A stretch of DNA of 64,000 bases, from positions 558,001 through 622,000 of the forward strand of contig NZ_CAAAIM010000001.1 of assembly GCF_900639985.1 (NCBI RefSeq). Direction: 5' to 3'. A program made the position numbers and the translations under genes. The notes beneath the pieces are model-generated. The model did no database searches. It was not told where the DNA came from and saw only the letters and a list, made by a program, of their open reading frames with translations. Below, in pieces: positions 32,110 through 40,303 of this stretch. This DNA comes from Legionella rowbothamii (GTDB lineage: Bacteria; Pseudomonadota; Gammaproteobacteria; Legionellales; Legionellaceae). Each line of letters begins with the position of its first letter. Position 1 is the stretch's first letter.

Positions 32110-33195
32110 ATGAAAGAAAAAGTTATTATTGGAATGTCTGGAGGAGTTGATTCTTCTGTTGCTGCCTGGTTATTAAAAGAACAAGGGTACCAAGTTGAAG
32201 GATTATTCATGAAAAATTGGGAGCAGGATGATACGGATACTTTTTGTCCGGCAGCCCAAGATCTTGCTGATGCCCAAGCAGTATGCAATCAATTAGATAT
32301 CCCACTACATAGCGTTAATTTTGCTGACCAATACTGGGAGCGCGTTTTTACTCATTTTTTAAGTGAATATGAAAAAGGACGGACCCCTAATCCTGATGTG
32401 CTCTGCAATAAAGAAATTAAATTTAATGCCTTTTTAAATTATGCTCTGGAACTTGGCGCCAATTATATTGCGACGGGCCATTACGCCCGCAATAAAATTG
32501 AAGGCAATGTGGGACATCTCTATAAAGCCAAAGATCGCGATAAAGATCAAACTTATTTTCTGCATGCTGTAGAACCAGAAGCCCTGGGAAAAACCCTATT
32601 CCCTATTGGCGATTACACCAAACCTGAAATTAGGGAGTTTGCAACTCAATTAGGCCTCGTCACCCAAGCTAAAAAAGACTCAACCGGTATTTGCTTTATT
32701 GGTGAAAAGCGTTTTAAGTCGTTTCTAAAAGAATTTATTCTGGCCAAACCAGGAGAGATGAAGAATACTGACGGCACCGTATTAGGCCAACATGATGGGC
32801 TAATGTTTTATACCTTAGGCCAACGACAAGGCTTAGGCATAGGCGGTATGCATAGCTCTTCAGATGAACCCTGGTATGTGGTAGATAAGGACGTAGCTAC
32901 GAATACCTTGTATGTAGCTCAAGGAAGCCACCATCCTATGCTTTATTCACAAGGCCTCATTTGCGGTCCTATACATTGGTTGGCTGAATGCAGTAACCAA
33001 TTACCACTTACTTGCTATGCAAAAACCAGATACAGACAACCGGAGCAAGGGTGTATGATTTCTCCTCCAGATAATGGTCAGCACTATGTGATGTTTTCAA
33101 GTCCACAAAGAGCCGTGACCCCAGGGCAATATGTAGTTTTTTACGATAAAAACCAGTGCCTAGGCGGAGCCACTATCGAACAGATTATTAGATAA
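32110..33195 (+). CDS. mnmA: tRNA-specific 2-thiouridylase MnmA
   Basis: A 361-residue enzyme with the PP-loop [15 protein letters not shown], the first catalytic Cys in [13 protein letters not shown], and the second in [12 protein letters not shown]. It makes the 2-thio group of the wobble uridine in tRNAs for Glu, Gln and Lys. The gene is transcribed alone, divergently from yceD, and is followed by a small palindrome. Confidence 0.97.
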   Translation: MKEKVIIGMSGGVDSSVAAWLLKEQGYQVEGLFMKNWEQDDTDTFCPAAQDLADAQAVCNQLDIPLHSVNFADQYWERVFTHFLSEYEKGRTPNPDVLCNKEIKFNAFLNYALELGANYIATGHYARNKIEGNVGHLYKAKDRDKDQTYFLHAVEPEALGKTLFPIGDYTKPEIREFATQLGLVTQAKKDSTGICFIGEKRFKSFLKEFILAKPGEMKNTDGTVLGQHDGLMFYTLGQRQGLGIGGMHSSSDEPWYVVDKDVATNTLYVAQGSHHPMLYSQGLICGPIHWLAECSNQLPLTCYAKTRYRQPEQGCMISPPDNGQHYVMFSSPQRAVTPGQYVVFYDKNQCLGGATIEQIIR

Positions 33196-33214
33196 TCCAG
33201 TTCCAAAGAAAACC

Positions 33215-33238
33215 TCGTCATTGTGAACGCAATGACGA
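33215..33238. repeat. Short palindrome TCGTCATTG-type after mnmA
   Basis: TCGTCATTG (33215-33223) and CAATGACGA (33230-33238) are exact inverted arms with a 6-base loop. The core resembles the CGTCATTGCGA-type dispersed elements common in gamma-proteobacteria; a related structure is at 45274-45325. There is no T-run, so termination activity is doubtful. Confidence 0.5.
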
Positions 33239-33314
33239 AAATATAGGTATAATATATTATTTATAATAAGGCCTGTTACATTTCGGCAACAGTCCCTAAA
33301 TCGGAGTTATTATA

Positions 33315-33704
33315 ATGGCTGCTATAGATATATCCCCAACTGACAGCGACATTCGTTTTTCTGTTAATGCCGCAGATAAAGTAGCTGAGTTAATTAGAGA
33401 AGAAAATAATTCCAATCTGAACTTACGCGTTTCGATTAGCGGTGGTGGCTGCTCTGGGTTTCAGTATGGTTTTAGTTTTGATGAAGAAATTAATGAAGAC
33501 GATACCGTAGTTATTCAACAATGCTCTGATGGCGTTTCATCAGTAAAATTGCTTGTTGATTCCATGAGCCACCAATATCTTCATGAAGCAGAAATTGATT
33601 ATATTCAAGGTATTCAAGGAGAGCAATTCGTAATTCGTAATCCTAATGCGAAAACTACTTGTGGGTGTGGTTCTTCGTTTAGTATGGATGATGAAGATGA
33701 GTAA
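33315..33704 (+). CDS. erpA: Iron-sulfur cluster insertion protein ErpA
   Basis: A 129-residue A-type carrier with the three conserved cysteines, one in [12 protein letters not shown] and two in the C-terminal TTCGCGSSF. These bind and pass on [2Fe-2S] or [4Fe-4S] clusters to targets such as IspG/IspH. A GGAG site lies before ATG 33315. It has a free-standing position. The acidic C-terminal tail is slightly longer than in E. coli. Confidence 0.92.
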   Translation: MAAIDISPTDSDIRFSVNAADKVAELIREENNSNLNLRVSISGGGCSGFQYGFSFDEEINEDDTVVIQQCSDGVSSVKLLVDSMSHQYLHEAEIDYIQGIQGEQFVIRNPNAKTTCGCGSSFSMDDEDE

Positions 33705-33742
33705 ATAGTTTAGCCTGGTTGCTTGCAACCAGGCTAAACTAT
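33705..33742. repeat. 18-bp perfect hairpin between convergent erpA and L,D-transpeptidase genes
   Basis: The arm at 33705-33722 (ATAGTTTAGCCTGGTTGC) is exactly reverse-complemented at 33725-33742, with a 2-base loop. The TAGCCTGGTTG core is shared with 19229-19254. It starts directly after the erpA stop and ends 12 bases from the next stop, so it probably marks both transcript ends. Confidence 0.75.
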
Positions 33743-33753
33743 TAATTTGCTTT

Positions 33754-34230
33754 TTAGTAAGGCTTAATCACTACTTTAGTTCCAATCTTCATAAAATTAT
33801 GACTTAACCATTTCGCATCGCTTGGCAATAGACGTACACATCCATGGCTCGCATTATAATTCGGTACTTCATAAGAACCGTGGATCGCATAGTTTTTACT
33901 AAAATACATGCAATATGGCATTGGTGCCCCGCCTCGTCCTACAGGGTAACGACTAGAACGACATCCTGGACCGCCTTTACTTGAGATACGAAATACACCA
34001 CTGGGGGTTTTACAACTACGATGAATATCTGAACAATACTTTCTACCCGCAGAACCTCTTCCTGTGCGAACTACCTGCCCATGTTCATTAATTGCCTTCC
34101 AACTTAACGTATTCGGATTAAAAATGAAGGTATTTCCTGCAGAGTATGCAGAACATACAGGAAACATAAACAAGACAAATAAAGCCAGGGGTAAAAAACG
34201 AGGTGCTAATACAGCCGATTGTTTTTCCAT
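33754..34230 (-). CDS. L,D-transpeptidase (YkuD domain)
   Basis: A 158-residue protein with a signal peptide (hydrophobic residues 12-30, cleavage likely after the SAYSA region). The catalytic motif is complete: His117-Gly118 followed by SHGCVRL with Cys131. Such enzymes make 3-3 cross-links in peptidoglycan or attach outer-membrane lipoproteins or proteins to it. The protein is short, essentially a bare catalytic domain without LysM. Several extra cysteines (Cys66, Cys73, Cys90, Cys107) suggest disulfides in the periplasm. Confidence 0.9.
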   Translation of the reverse strand: MEKQSAVLAPRFLPLALFVLFMFPVCSAYSAGNTFIFNPNTLSWKAINEHGQVVRTGRGSAGRKYCSDIHRSCKTPSGVFRISSKGGPGCRSSRYPVGRGGAPMPYCMYFSKNYAIHGSYEVPNYNASHGCVRLLPSDAKWLSHNFMKIGTKVVIKPY

Positions 34231-34426
34231 AATTGTTCCTTTTTATTTCCATCTCAGCACGTAACTACCCTTATTAGTCCTACACAGTGACATCATGGCA
34301 AGGATAAGGAGTTACCTTAATTTCTAGTTTAGTTCAAATAAAATGCAAAATAAATTATTTTACGGCAAAATGAGATTATTTGTTCTACTATATTAATTGA
34401 GGGAAACAGATTAAGGATAATAGACT

Positions 34427-34894
34427 ATGCAAAAACAAACACTTATAGCAGTCTCTATTTTATTGGGAAGCAGTATTGCTTGTGCAGATACAACGCCCAG
34501 TAGTACAACACCTACAGCCCCTGCTGTCACACCAGTAGCCCCTGCCCCAGCTCCCGCTAATGCAGCACCAGCTACACCTGCAGCACCAGAAACATCATCA
34601 GATGTTACTTCTGAAATGACGAAAGACGCATGGCTAAAAACTATTGGTCCTATGCTACCAACATTAATCTGTAAAGGGTTCATGAATGATCCAGACTTGA
34701 AGCAACGCCTTGAGACAATCAAAATGACTTATGATCAATGTGTCAGCGTAATTCCTGAAAGTGTGGATAAATGTCAAAATCAACTTTATGCATCAATTCC
34801 AGCAAAAATCAGCAATACGGACGCATCTACTTGGGGGAAAACTTTAGGTGAATGTATTGGTAAAGATTTTGCAATGAAATATCTCATAAAATAA
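34427..34894 (+). CDS. Secreted hypothetical protein with Pro/Ala linker and Cys-containing C-terminal domain
   Basis: A 155-residue protein that I do not recognise. It begins with a clear signal peptide (cleavage near CADTT), followed by a low-complexity Thr/Pro/Ala stretch (about residues 22-60), then a helical domain with four cysteines (Cys84, Cys105, Cys117, Cys145) that could form two disulfides. An AAGGAT site lies upstream and a strong terminator follows. This layout suits an exported or surface-tethered protein. No function can be assigned. Confidence 0.75.
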   Translation: MQKQTLIAVSILLGSSIACADTTPSSTTPTAPAVTPVAPAPAPANAAPATPAAPETSSDVTSEMTKDAWLKTIGPMLPTLICKGFMNDPDLKQRLETIKMTYDQCVSVIPESVDKCQNQLYASIPAKISNTDASTWGKTLGECIGKDFAMKYLIK

Positions 34895-34906
34895 TTTTTC
34901 ACTACC

Positions 34907-34939
34907 AGCCTGAATGGATTTTTCCCGTTCAGGCTTTTT
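34907..34939 (+). terminator. Rho-independent terminator of the secreted four-cysteine gene
   Basis: AGCCTGAATGG pairs with CCGTTCAGGCT (11 bp, one T-G pair) and is followed by TTTTT. It lies 13 bases after the stop at 34894. Confidence 0.9.
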
Positions 34940-35035
34940 CTATTTCTTAACACCTACATTAATACTTACTTAAGAAACGATTGGTATAATTAATAAACAT
35001 TAAACCGATTCGAGTTTAACAACTTAAGGATTTTT

Positions 35036-36169
35036 ATGGGTAAGTATACTGACAAGCTTAATGAACGCCTCCAGTTAACCGATAAAGAAAAATACCGAAG
35101 AGAACAATACCAAACCTTTATGACCGGCCCGGAATGGCGCAATGTAGAAATGGCCGAAGAGTATGCCGGACTTCTTCGCGACAATAAGTCCATATTTCAC
35201 TTCCCTTACTTCCGACAGATTTTTGATTTATGGACGGTTGTATTCAACTCCTACTCCTCAGCACGAAAATACGACAGTATCAGCTCAATATTGTTTTCTG
35301 AATATATGATCATGTCCCTATTTGTTGCAACGTTCACAACGATGGAACTTCTCCCTAAAGGCATTATATCGCTTTTACTTTATCCCTTTTTAAAGAAAGA
35401 CAATGAAACCGAAATGCAACAGCATTTAGCAACGACTTTTGAACAATATGCTGCTAACTTACAAACGATACCATTCTATGATCATAAGTACAGCGAGATG
35501 CTTGCTGATCTTGCAGAAAAATACCACCAATCTGAAAATAAAACCTGGGTCGATTGGTTTTCCTGGACTGTCGTTTCCTGTGAATTATGGGCTAGAAAAT
35601 GGATTTCTAAACCGCTAAGTTACTGGTATCACCAAGAGAATAATGAAGCATCTCCAACAACTGATATTTTAGTCAAATTTGATGCTCAAGACGTCGAGAA
35701 TCCAGAAGAAGCGAAACGCCTATTCCAACAACAATTAGCGCAAGTTGAGCAAGGACATGCCGTTCATGTAGTTGATAGCCATATTTATGCCAAAGACACC
35801 CCGAAAACGAAAGATGGGCATACCTCCTATACATCTGTTTATGCACGCCTTAATGCCCCCCGCTATGCAGACTTTCAACCGGTGGTAAGAGCTCTTGGAG
35901 AACAAAAAATTTATTTACGGGAGATTGCTGGCGAAAAACGCGTACAGGTCAAATGTACTATTAATACAGATAGCGCAGATAAACTTTTAGCTAAAGAAGA
36001 AGCCCTAAAACAAACTAAAAAAGCAGAAGCGCTCTATAGCTATGGGGATCATATTCATAGCCACCGCAAAATTTGCCTCTTTGATGTTCCTGTTAGAAAT
36101 CTACATAAAACCCTTGAACGTTTAGAAAAACAAGACGATGTAAAAGTAAGTTTTATACATAATTTTTAA
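35036..36169 (+). CDS. Membrane-associated hypothetical protein, paired with FAD/methyltransferase gene
   Basis: A 377-residue protein of unknown function, starting at ATG 35036 after AAGGAT. Residues 1-60 are charged. Residues about 88-122 are hydrophobic and probably enter or lie on the membrane. The C-terminal part (about 220-377) is soluble and mixed alpha/beta, with a His-rich GDHIHSHRK segment near residue 340. The next gene starts 12 bases after its stop, also with a hydrophobic N-terminal region, so the two are likely co-translated and may act together. No homologous family is recognisable to me. Confidence 0.75.
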   Translation: MGKYTDKLNERLQLTDKEKYRREQYQTFMTGPEWRNVEMAEEYAGLLRDNKSIFHFPYFRQIFDLWTVVFNSYSSARKYDSISSILFSEYMIMSLFVATFTTMELLPKGIISLLLYPFLKKDNETEMQQHLATTFEQYAANLQTIPFYDHKYSEMLADLAEKYHQSENKTWVDWFSWTVVSCELWARKWISKPLSYWYHQENNEASPTTDILVKFDAQDVENPEEAKRLFQQQLAQVEQGHAVHVVDSHIYAKDTPKTKDGHTSYTSVYARLNAPRYADFQPVVRALGEQKIYLREIAGEKRVQVKCTINTDSADKLLAKEEALKQTKKAEALYSYGDHIHSHRKICLFDVPVRNLHKTLERLEKQDDVKVSFIHNF

Positions 36170-36181
36170 AGGATATTTACC

Positions 36182-39007
36182 ATGCCCGTATTGAGTACTA
36201 TTATGAACAAATTACCTAGACTTGGATACTTCAACGAAATTCCAGCGGGGATTATTGATAGAATATATCGTGAAAAAGCAACCAGTTTTTTTGGAAAAGC
36301 CTTTCAATTTGTCCAAAAACGAGTAATTTTTGCCCTTGGTTTTGCTCCTTTATCATTAATGGATATGGTTGTAAGTGGAATTACCGCCAGCATTTATTCA
36401 TTTCGTGCATTCTTCACCACCGATGAAACACAAGAAGCGCACTTAGGACAAATGAAAACCTATGCTAGCAATTTTAGTAAAAACCTTTATGCCCTACTCG
36501 CAGCCCCCTTTGGTTTGATTAGCCCGAAATTGGTTAGCTTGTACTTCATACCTGACACCAAACAAACAGGAGTTAGTGCAGGTGGGGATTATTATCATGC
36601 GAATAATGCTGTGATGGAATCACCAGAATCAATTGAAGACTTACAAGAACTTGTTAAAAAGGCAGCCCGGGAAGGCAAAAAAATAATGCCTATCGGCGCA
36701 GGCTTCAGTCAGGGGAAGCAGTTTCTTCCTGAAGGCGATGAAAATCTAATTGTGGTTGATTTAAGCAAATTCAATACCGTTGAAATTCATTCCAAAGAAA
36801 AACAAGCCATTGTAGGGGCTGGTGCAATTTGGTCGGATATAAAACAAAAAGCGAACGAATTTAAGTTGGCTTTAAAAGTAATGCAAGCCTCCGATGTGTT
36901 TTCAGTAGGTGGCTCTCTGGGGACCAATATCCATGGCTGGAACATTCATGATGGTATGTTATCTACTGTTGTAACCTCAATTACGATTATCAATGCAGAG
37001 GGCGAATTAGAAGACCTTACCCCAGCTAATCCTAAATTCCATAATGTGACTGGTGGCTTAGGGCTGTATGGCATTATTGTTTCGGCTACTATTAAGCTTA
37101 CCGATAACGAGTTACTTAAAGAAAAAGGTGTTGCAGTTGAGCCTGGGGAATACGTTCGACATTTTCGCGACAACGTAATAACGGATCCCAATACACGCAT
37201 GCACCTATATCGCTTATCGCTCGACCCGAATAACTTATTAGGCTCAGGCGTTGCGGTAAGTTATGTGAAAGAAGATGACAGAAAACCAATTAAAGATGAT
37301 TTACGTCCCGAAGCGGCACATGGTACTCGATTTGATCGCGTCATGATTAACATGGCTCGACATTCTTCATGGGCTCGTCAAAAATATTGGGAGATGGAAA
37401 GCTCACGCCTACTTGCCAATGATAGTGAGGCAATGAGCGTAAATAAAATTATGCAACCTGCTATTAATGCCATGTTTAATTCCTCAAAAAGTGAGACCGA
37501 ATGGCTGCAAGAATTTTTCTTACCCGAAGAAAACTTGGCAGATTTTCTTAAAGACTTAGGTACATTGCTGCAAGACAACAATGTTGCCCTGATTAATGCC
37601 TCGGTGCGTTTCGTTAAGCAAAATAACCAATCACCCATGTCCTATGCTTATGATGGCGACCGGTTTGCGGTAGTGCTTTGCTTTAACCAATCACTGGACG
37701 AGAAAGAAGTCATTAAAGCGCGTAAATGGATACGTCAAGCACAGCATCTTACTGTTGAAAAAGGCGGCGCTTATTACCTTCCTTACCAACACATTTCGAA
37801 CCCAGAAGATTTTCATGCAGCATACCCTCATGTAGATGAGGCTCTACGGGCAAAAAATAAAGAAGATGAGCACCATTTATTTGTCAGTGGTTTCTATCAA
37901 CGTTTCATGCAACCAAAACCCGAAACCAAGAATCACTTTAAAGCGATTATGTCAAACGAGGAAACTAAGACAAAATTTGCTGGTTTTTTGAAAAATGTAT
38001 TGCACCGCCTAGATAGTGATAAGTTTTTTGTCTTGTTAGAAGACATTATGCAATACAACGACAGTCATGAGGAAATATACCAGGAATTAGCACGGCGTTT
38101 ACCGGAAATCGCGCCAGGTACTTTGGGTGATTTAAGCCGTATTCTGGATTCATTGTCAGCAATTAAAACCGACTTGGCTGAACAAGCACACAGCCTACTG
38201 CCGCAGGAAATGAAAACCATTAATGGTCTTGTTGAAATTGGTTATCCAGGTCGTTTTGTTAATGGATTCAAACAACATTACAAAATTACCGGCGAAATTG
38301 TTGCGGTCTATGAACAACAATCAATTACAGATTACATTCAAACTGGTTTTCCACGTCCCTATGATCGCTTCGAACAGTTAGATTATAATCATCCTAATTT
38401 AGCTAATCTTAAAGATAATAGTGCTGATGTAGTTACCTGCTACGTTGGCCTACACCATTTTGAAGATGCTGAATTAGAGCATTTCCTAGACGAAGTAAGA
38501 CGTGTTTTACGCCCTAATGGGCGTTTCTTGGTCGTAGATCATGATGTTACTGATGAAGAAACGATGAGCATGGCTCATATGGCCCATACTATATTTAATG
38601 TCGTTACTGGAGTCTCTTTGGAAGAGGAGATGAAGGAAACACGTAAGTTCCACTCAATGGATCATTGGAGACAGAAATTACAAGAACATGGGCTTGGCTA
38701 CGCAGTGGATGGTCCAGATGTTCCTCTCGTTCGTAACGGCGACCCCTCACGCAATCGTATGGTGAGTTTTACTAAACCTGGGCCGTTAAATCAACTAAAT
38801 CCAGTTACGGGGACTAAGCCTGCCAATGATGCGGAAGTAGAGCACAGAAAAACACCAGTAATTGTCCCCGACTATCGACGTCCTACTACTCATTCACATG
38901 CACAAACGATGCGTCGCCACGGTGTATTTACGGAGAATAATACAGCCCCATCGTCTACAGTTGTCGATAAAGAAGAGGATGACTCAACAATTAAAATAGT
39001 GCTCTAA
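36182..39007 (+). CDS. Fusion of FAD-dependent oxidase (VAO/PCMH fold) and SAM methyltransferase-like domain
   Basis: A 941-residue protein. Residues about 40-130 contain amphipathic or hydrophobic helices. Residues 150-300 form an FAD-binding type 4 domain: PIGAGFSQGK near 173, GGSLGTNIHGW near 245, and GGLGLYGIIVSATI near 290. The usual covalent-FAD His of the GGHS motif is Phe here, so FAD is probably not covalently held. Residues about 680-850 are methyltransferase-like, with VVTCYVGLHHF and VRRVLRPNGRFLVVDHD matching type 11 motifs, while the SAM loop is altered to EIGYPGRF. The tail ends in DKEEDDSTIKIVL, an acidic patch with a hydrophobic residue at -3 as in some Dot/Icm substrates. 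Substrate unknown. Confidence 0.82.
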   Translation: MPVLSTIMNKLPRLGYFNEIPAGIIDRIYREKATSFFGKAFQFVQKRVIFALGFAPLSLMDMVVSGITASIYSFRAFFTTDETQEAHLGQMKTYASNFSKNLYALLAAPFGLISPKLVSLYFIPDTKQTGVSAGGDYYHANNAVMESPESIEDLQELVKKAAREGKKIMPIGAGFSQGKQFLPEGDENLIVVDLSKFNTVEIHSKEKQAIVGAGAIWSDIKQKANEFKLALKVMQASDVFSVGGSLGTNIHGWNIHDGMLSTVVTSITIINAEGELEDLTPANPKFHNVTGGLGLYGIIVSATIKLTDNELLKEKGVAVEPGEYVRHFRDNVITDPNTRMHLYRLSLDPNNLLGSGVAVSYVKEDDRKPIKDDLRPEAAHGTRFDRVMINMARHSSWARQKYWEMESSRLLANDSEAMSVNKIMQPAINAMFNSSKSETEWLQEFFLPEENLADFLKDLGTLLQDNNVALINASVRFVKQNNQSPMSYAYDGDRFAVVLCFNQSLDEKEVIKARKWIRQAQHLTVEKGGAYYLPYQHISNPEDFHAAYPHVDEALRAKNKEDEHHLFVSGFYQRFMQPKPETKNHFKAIMSNEETKTKFAGFLKNVLHRLDSDKFFVLLEDIMQYNDSHEEIYQELARRLPEIAPGTLGDLSRILDSLSAIKTDLAEQAHSLLPQEMKTINGLVEIGYPGRFVNGFKQHYKITGEIVAVYEQQSITDYIQTGFPRPYDRFEQLDYNHPNLANLKDNSADVVTCYVGLHHFEDAELEHFLDEVRRVLRPNGRFLVVDHDVTDEETMSMAHMAHTIFNVVTGVSLEEEMKETRKFHSMDHWRQKLQEHGLGYAVDGPDVPLVRNGDPSRNRMVSFTKPGPLNQLNPVTGTKPANDAEVEHRKTPVIVPDYRRPTTHSHAQTMRRHGVFTENNTAPSSTVVDKEEDDSTIKIVL

Positions 39008-39022
39008 AGAGTAAAACCTTGT

Positions 39023-39044
39023 AGGTTGGGCCCATGCCCAACCT
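39023..39044. repeat. REP-like palindrome, GGTTGGGC family
   Basis: AGGTTGGGC (39023-39031) and GCCCAACCT (39036-39044) are exact arms separated by 4 bases. The same core recurs at 41889 and 61277, with a half copy at 22787. Confidence 0.65.
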
Positions 39045-39101
39045 GAAGCTCTGGTTGACTCGAAACCTATATTTCGCTAAAGAATAATTTAGACTAATCG
39101 T

Positions 39102-39125
39102 ATGCTGGGCTGCAAAGCACAGCAT
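39102..39125. repeat. Imperfect palindrome ATGCTGGGCTGC after the FAD/methyltransferase gene
   Basis: ATGCTGGGCTGC pairs imperfectly with GCACAGCAT around AAA. It is related to the GGCTGGGCT core at 16429-16501 and lies between two convergent genes, just before the dnaQ end. Confidence 0.45.
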
Positions 39126-39139
39126 TCATATACATAATC

Positions 39140-39841
39140 CTACACTTCTTCCCAATGATTAATACCAGATTTTTTACTCAAAAACTCAATAAAACTTTGG
39201 TGTGACTCGATCTCATCGGCTAGAGCCTGTACCACAATAGGGTTTGCTAATCGAAGTGGGGCTATTTCTTGTATCTGGATTTCTTTCTTATTGGCAGTCT
39301 CTTCAACCTCACCAAACAAACTACTTTGCCCACCGGTTAATGCCAGATATACAAAGGCCAAAATTTCCGCATCAAGTAACGCTCCGTGGAATTCGCGATT
39401 AAAATGATCGATACCAAAACGCTTACATAAGGCATCCAAGCTATTGCGTTGCCCCGGAAATTTATCTCGCGCGTAAATCAAAGTATCGAATACATCACAA
39501 TACTCTTCTAGTTTCTTCTTCCATTGCACATGCCTTAGTTCAGAGTTTAAAAATCCCACGTCGAACGCTGCGTTATGAATTATTAACTCTGAACCACCAA
39601 CAAATTGTAGAAAGTCAGAAACAACATCCGAAAATAAGGGTTTATCCTTTAAAAAATCATCGCTGATTCCATGAACCCGAAATGCTCCTTCATCAACCAA
39701 ACGTTCAGGGTTAAGGTAAACATGGAAATGTTTTCCAGTTAATTTTCGATCAAATAGTTCTACACAGCCAATTTCAATAACACGGTGGCCCTGCTCATGC
39801 CCTATTCCGGTGGTTTCTGTATCTAATACAACTTGTCGCAT
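39140..39841 (-). CDS. dnaQ: DNA polymerase III subunit epsilon
   Basis: A 233-residue DEDDh exonuclease with Exo I DTETTG, Exo II HNAAFDVGFLN and Exo III HGALLDAEILA (HxAxxD). It proofreads for the replicative polymerase. ATG 39841 is preferred to the in-frame TTG one codon earlier. The region after residue 180 keeps the segment that tethers epsilon to the alpha subunit, with a clamp-binding-like QSSLFG. The gene follows rnhA by 3 bases, a conserved pair. Confidence 0.95.
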   Translation of the reverse strand: MRQVVLDTETTGIGHEQGHRVIEIGCVELFDRKLTGKHFHVYLNPERLVDEGAFRVHGISDDFLKDKPLFSDVVSDFLQFVGGSELIIHNAAFDVGFLNSELRHVQWKKKLEEYCDVFDTLIYARDKFPGQRNSLDALCKRFGIDHFNREFHGALLDAEILAFVYLALTGGQSSLFGEVEETANKKEIQIQEIAPLRLANPIVVQALADEIESHQSFIEFLSKKSGINHWEEV

Positions 39842-39844
39842 CAA

Positions 39845-40279
39845 TTACTCACTTAGTTCTTCAATACCTTGGTTGGCTAATGCATCAACCAATTCATTTT
39901 CCGCATGCCCTGAGTGTCCTTTAACCCAATGCCATTTTATTTGATGGCGTGATGCCAATTCGTCTAAAAGAGTCCACAGATCTGCATTCTTCACTGGCTC
40001 TTTTTTCGAGTTGCGCCAGCCGTTTTTTTTCCAGCCGTGCAACCAACTCATCATTCCTTGTCTTAAATATTGAGAGTCAGTATACAAATCAACTTCGCAA
40101 GGACGAGTAAGCGCCTCCAAACCTTTAATTGCGGCCATTAGCTCCATACGATTATTGGTCGTATGCGCCTCTCCGCCATGTAAGGTTTTTTCCACCCCTT
40201 TATAGCGAAGCAAAACACCCCAACCACCGGGTCCAGGATTCCCTTTACAAGCCCCATCTGTATAAATTTCTATACTCAC
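39845..40279 (-). CDS. rnhA: Ribonuclease HI
   Basis: A 144-residue enzyme with the metal-binding Asp in [15 protein letters not shown], Glu in [10 protein letters not shown], Asp in DLYTDSQYL and the C-terminal Asp in [10 protein letters not shown]. It removes RNA from RNA-DNA hybrids. It lies directly upstream of dnaQ in the same direction, as in many gamma-proteobacteria, and 24 bases downstream of hutH. Confidence 0.97.
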   Translation of the reverse strand: MSIEIYTDGACKGNPGPGGWGVLLRYKGVEKTLHGGEAHTTNNRMELMAAIKGLEALTRPCEVDLYTDSQYLRQGMMSWLHGWKKNGWRNSKKEPVKNADLWTLLDELASRHQIKWHWVKGHSGHAENELVDALANQGIEELSE

Positions 40280-40303
40280 TCAAACCTCGTTAACTTAACG
40301 TGT

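Noticed and set aside
36182..39007. Two separate genes or a frameshift between the FAD and methyltransferase parts
   Set aside because: The reading frame is continuous for 941 codons and no internal ribosome site with a start codon separates the domains, so a true fusion is the simpler reading.
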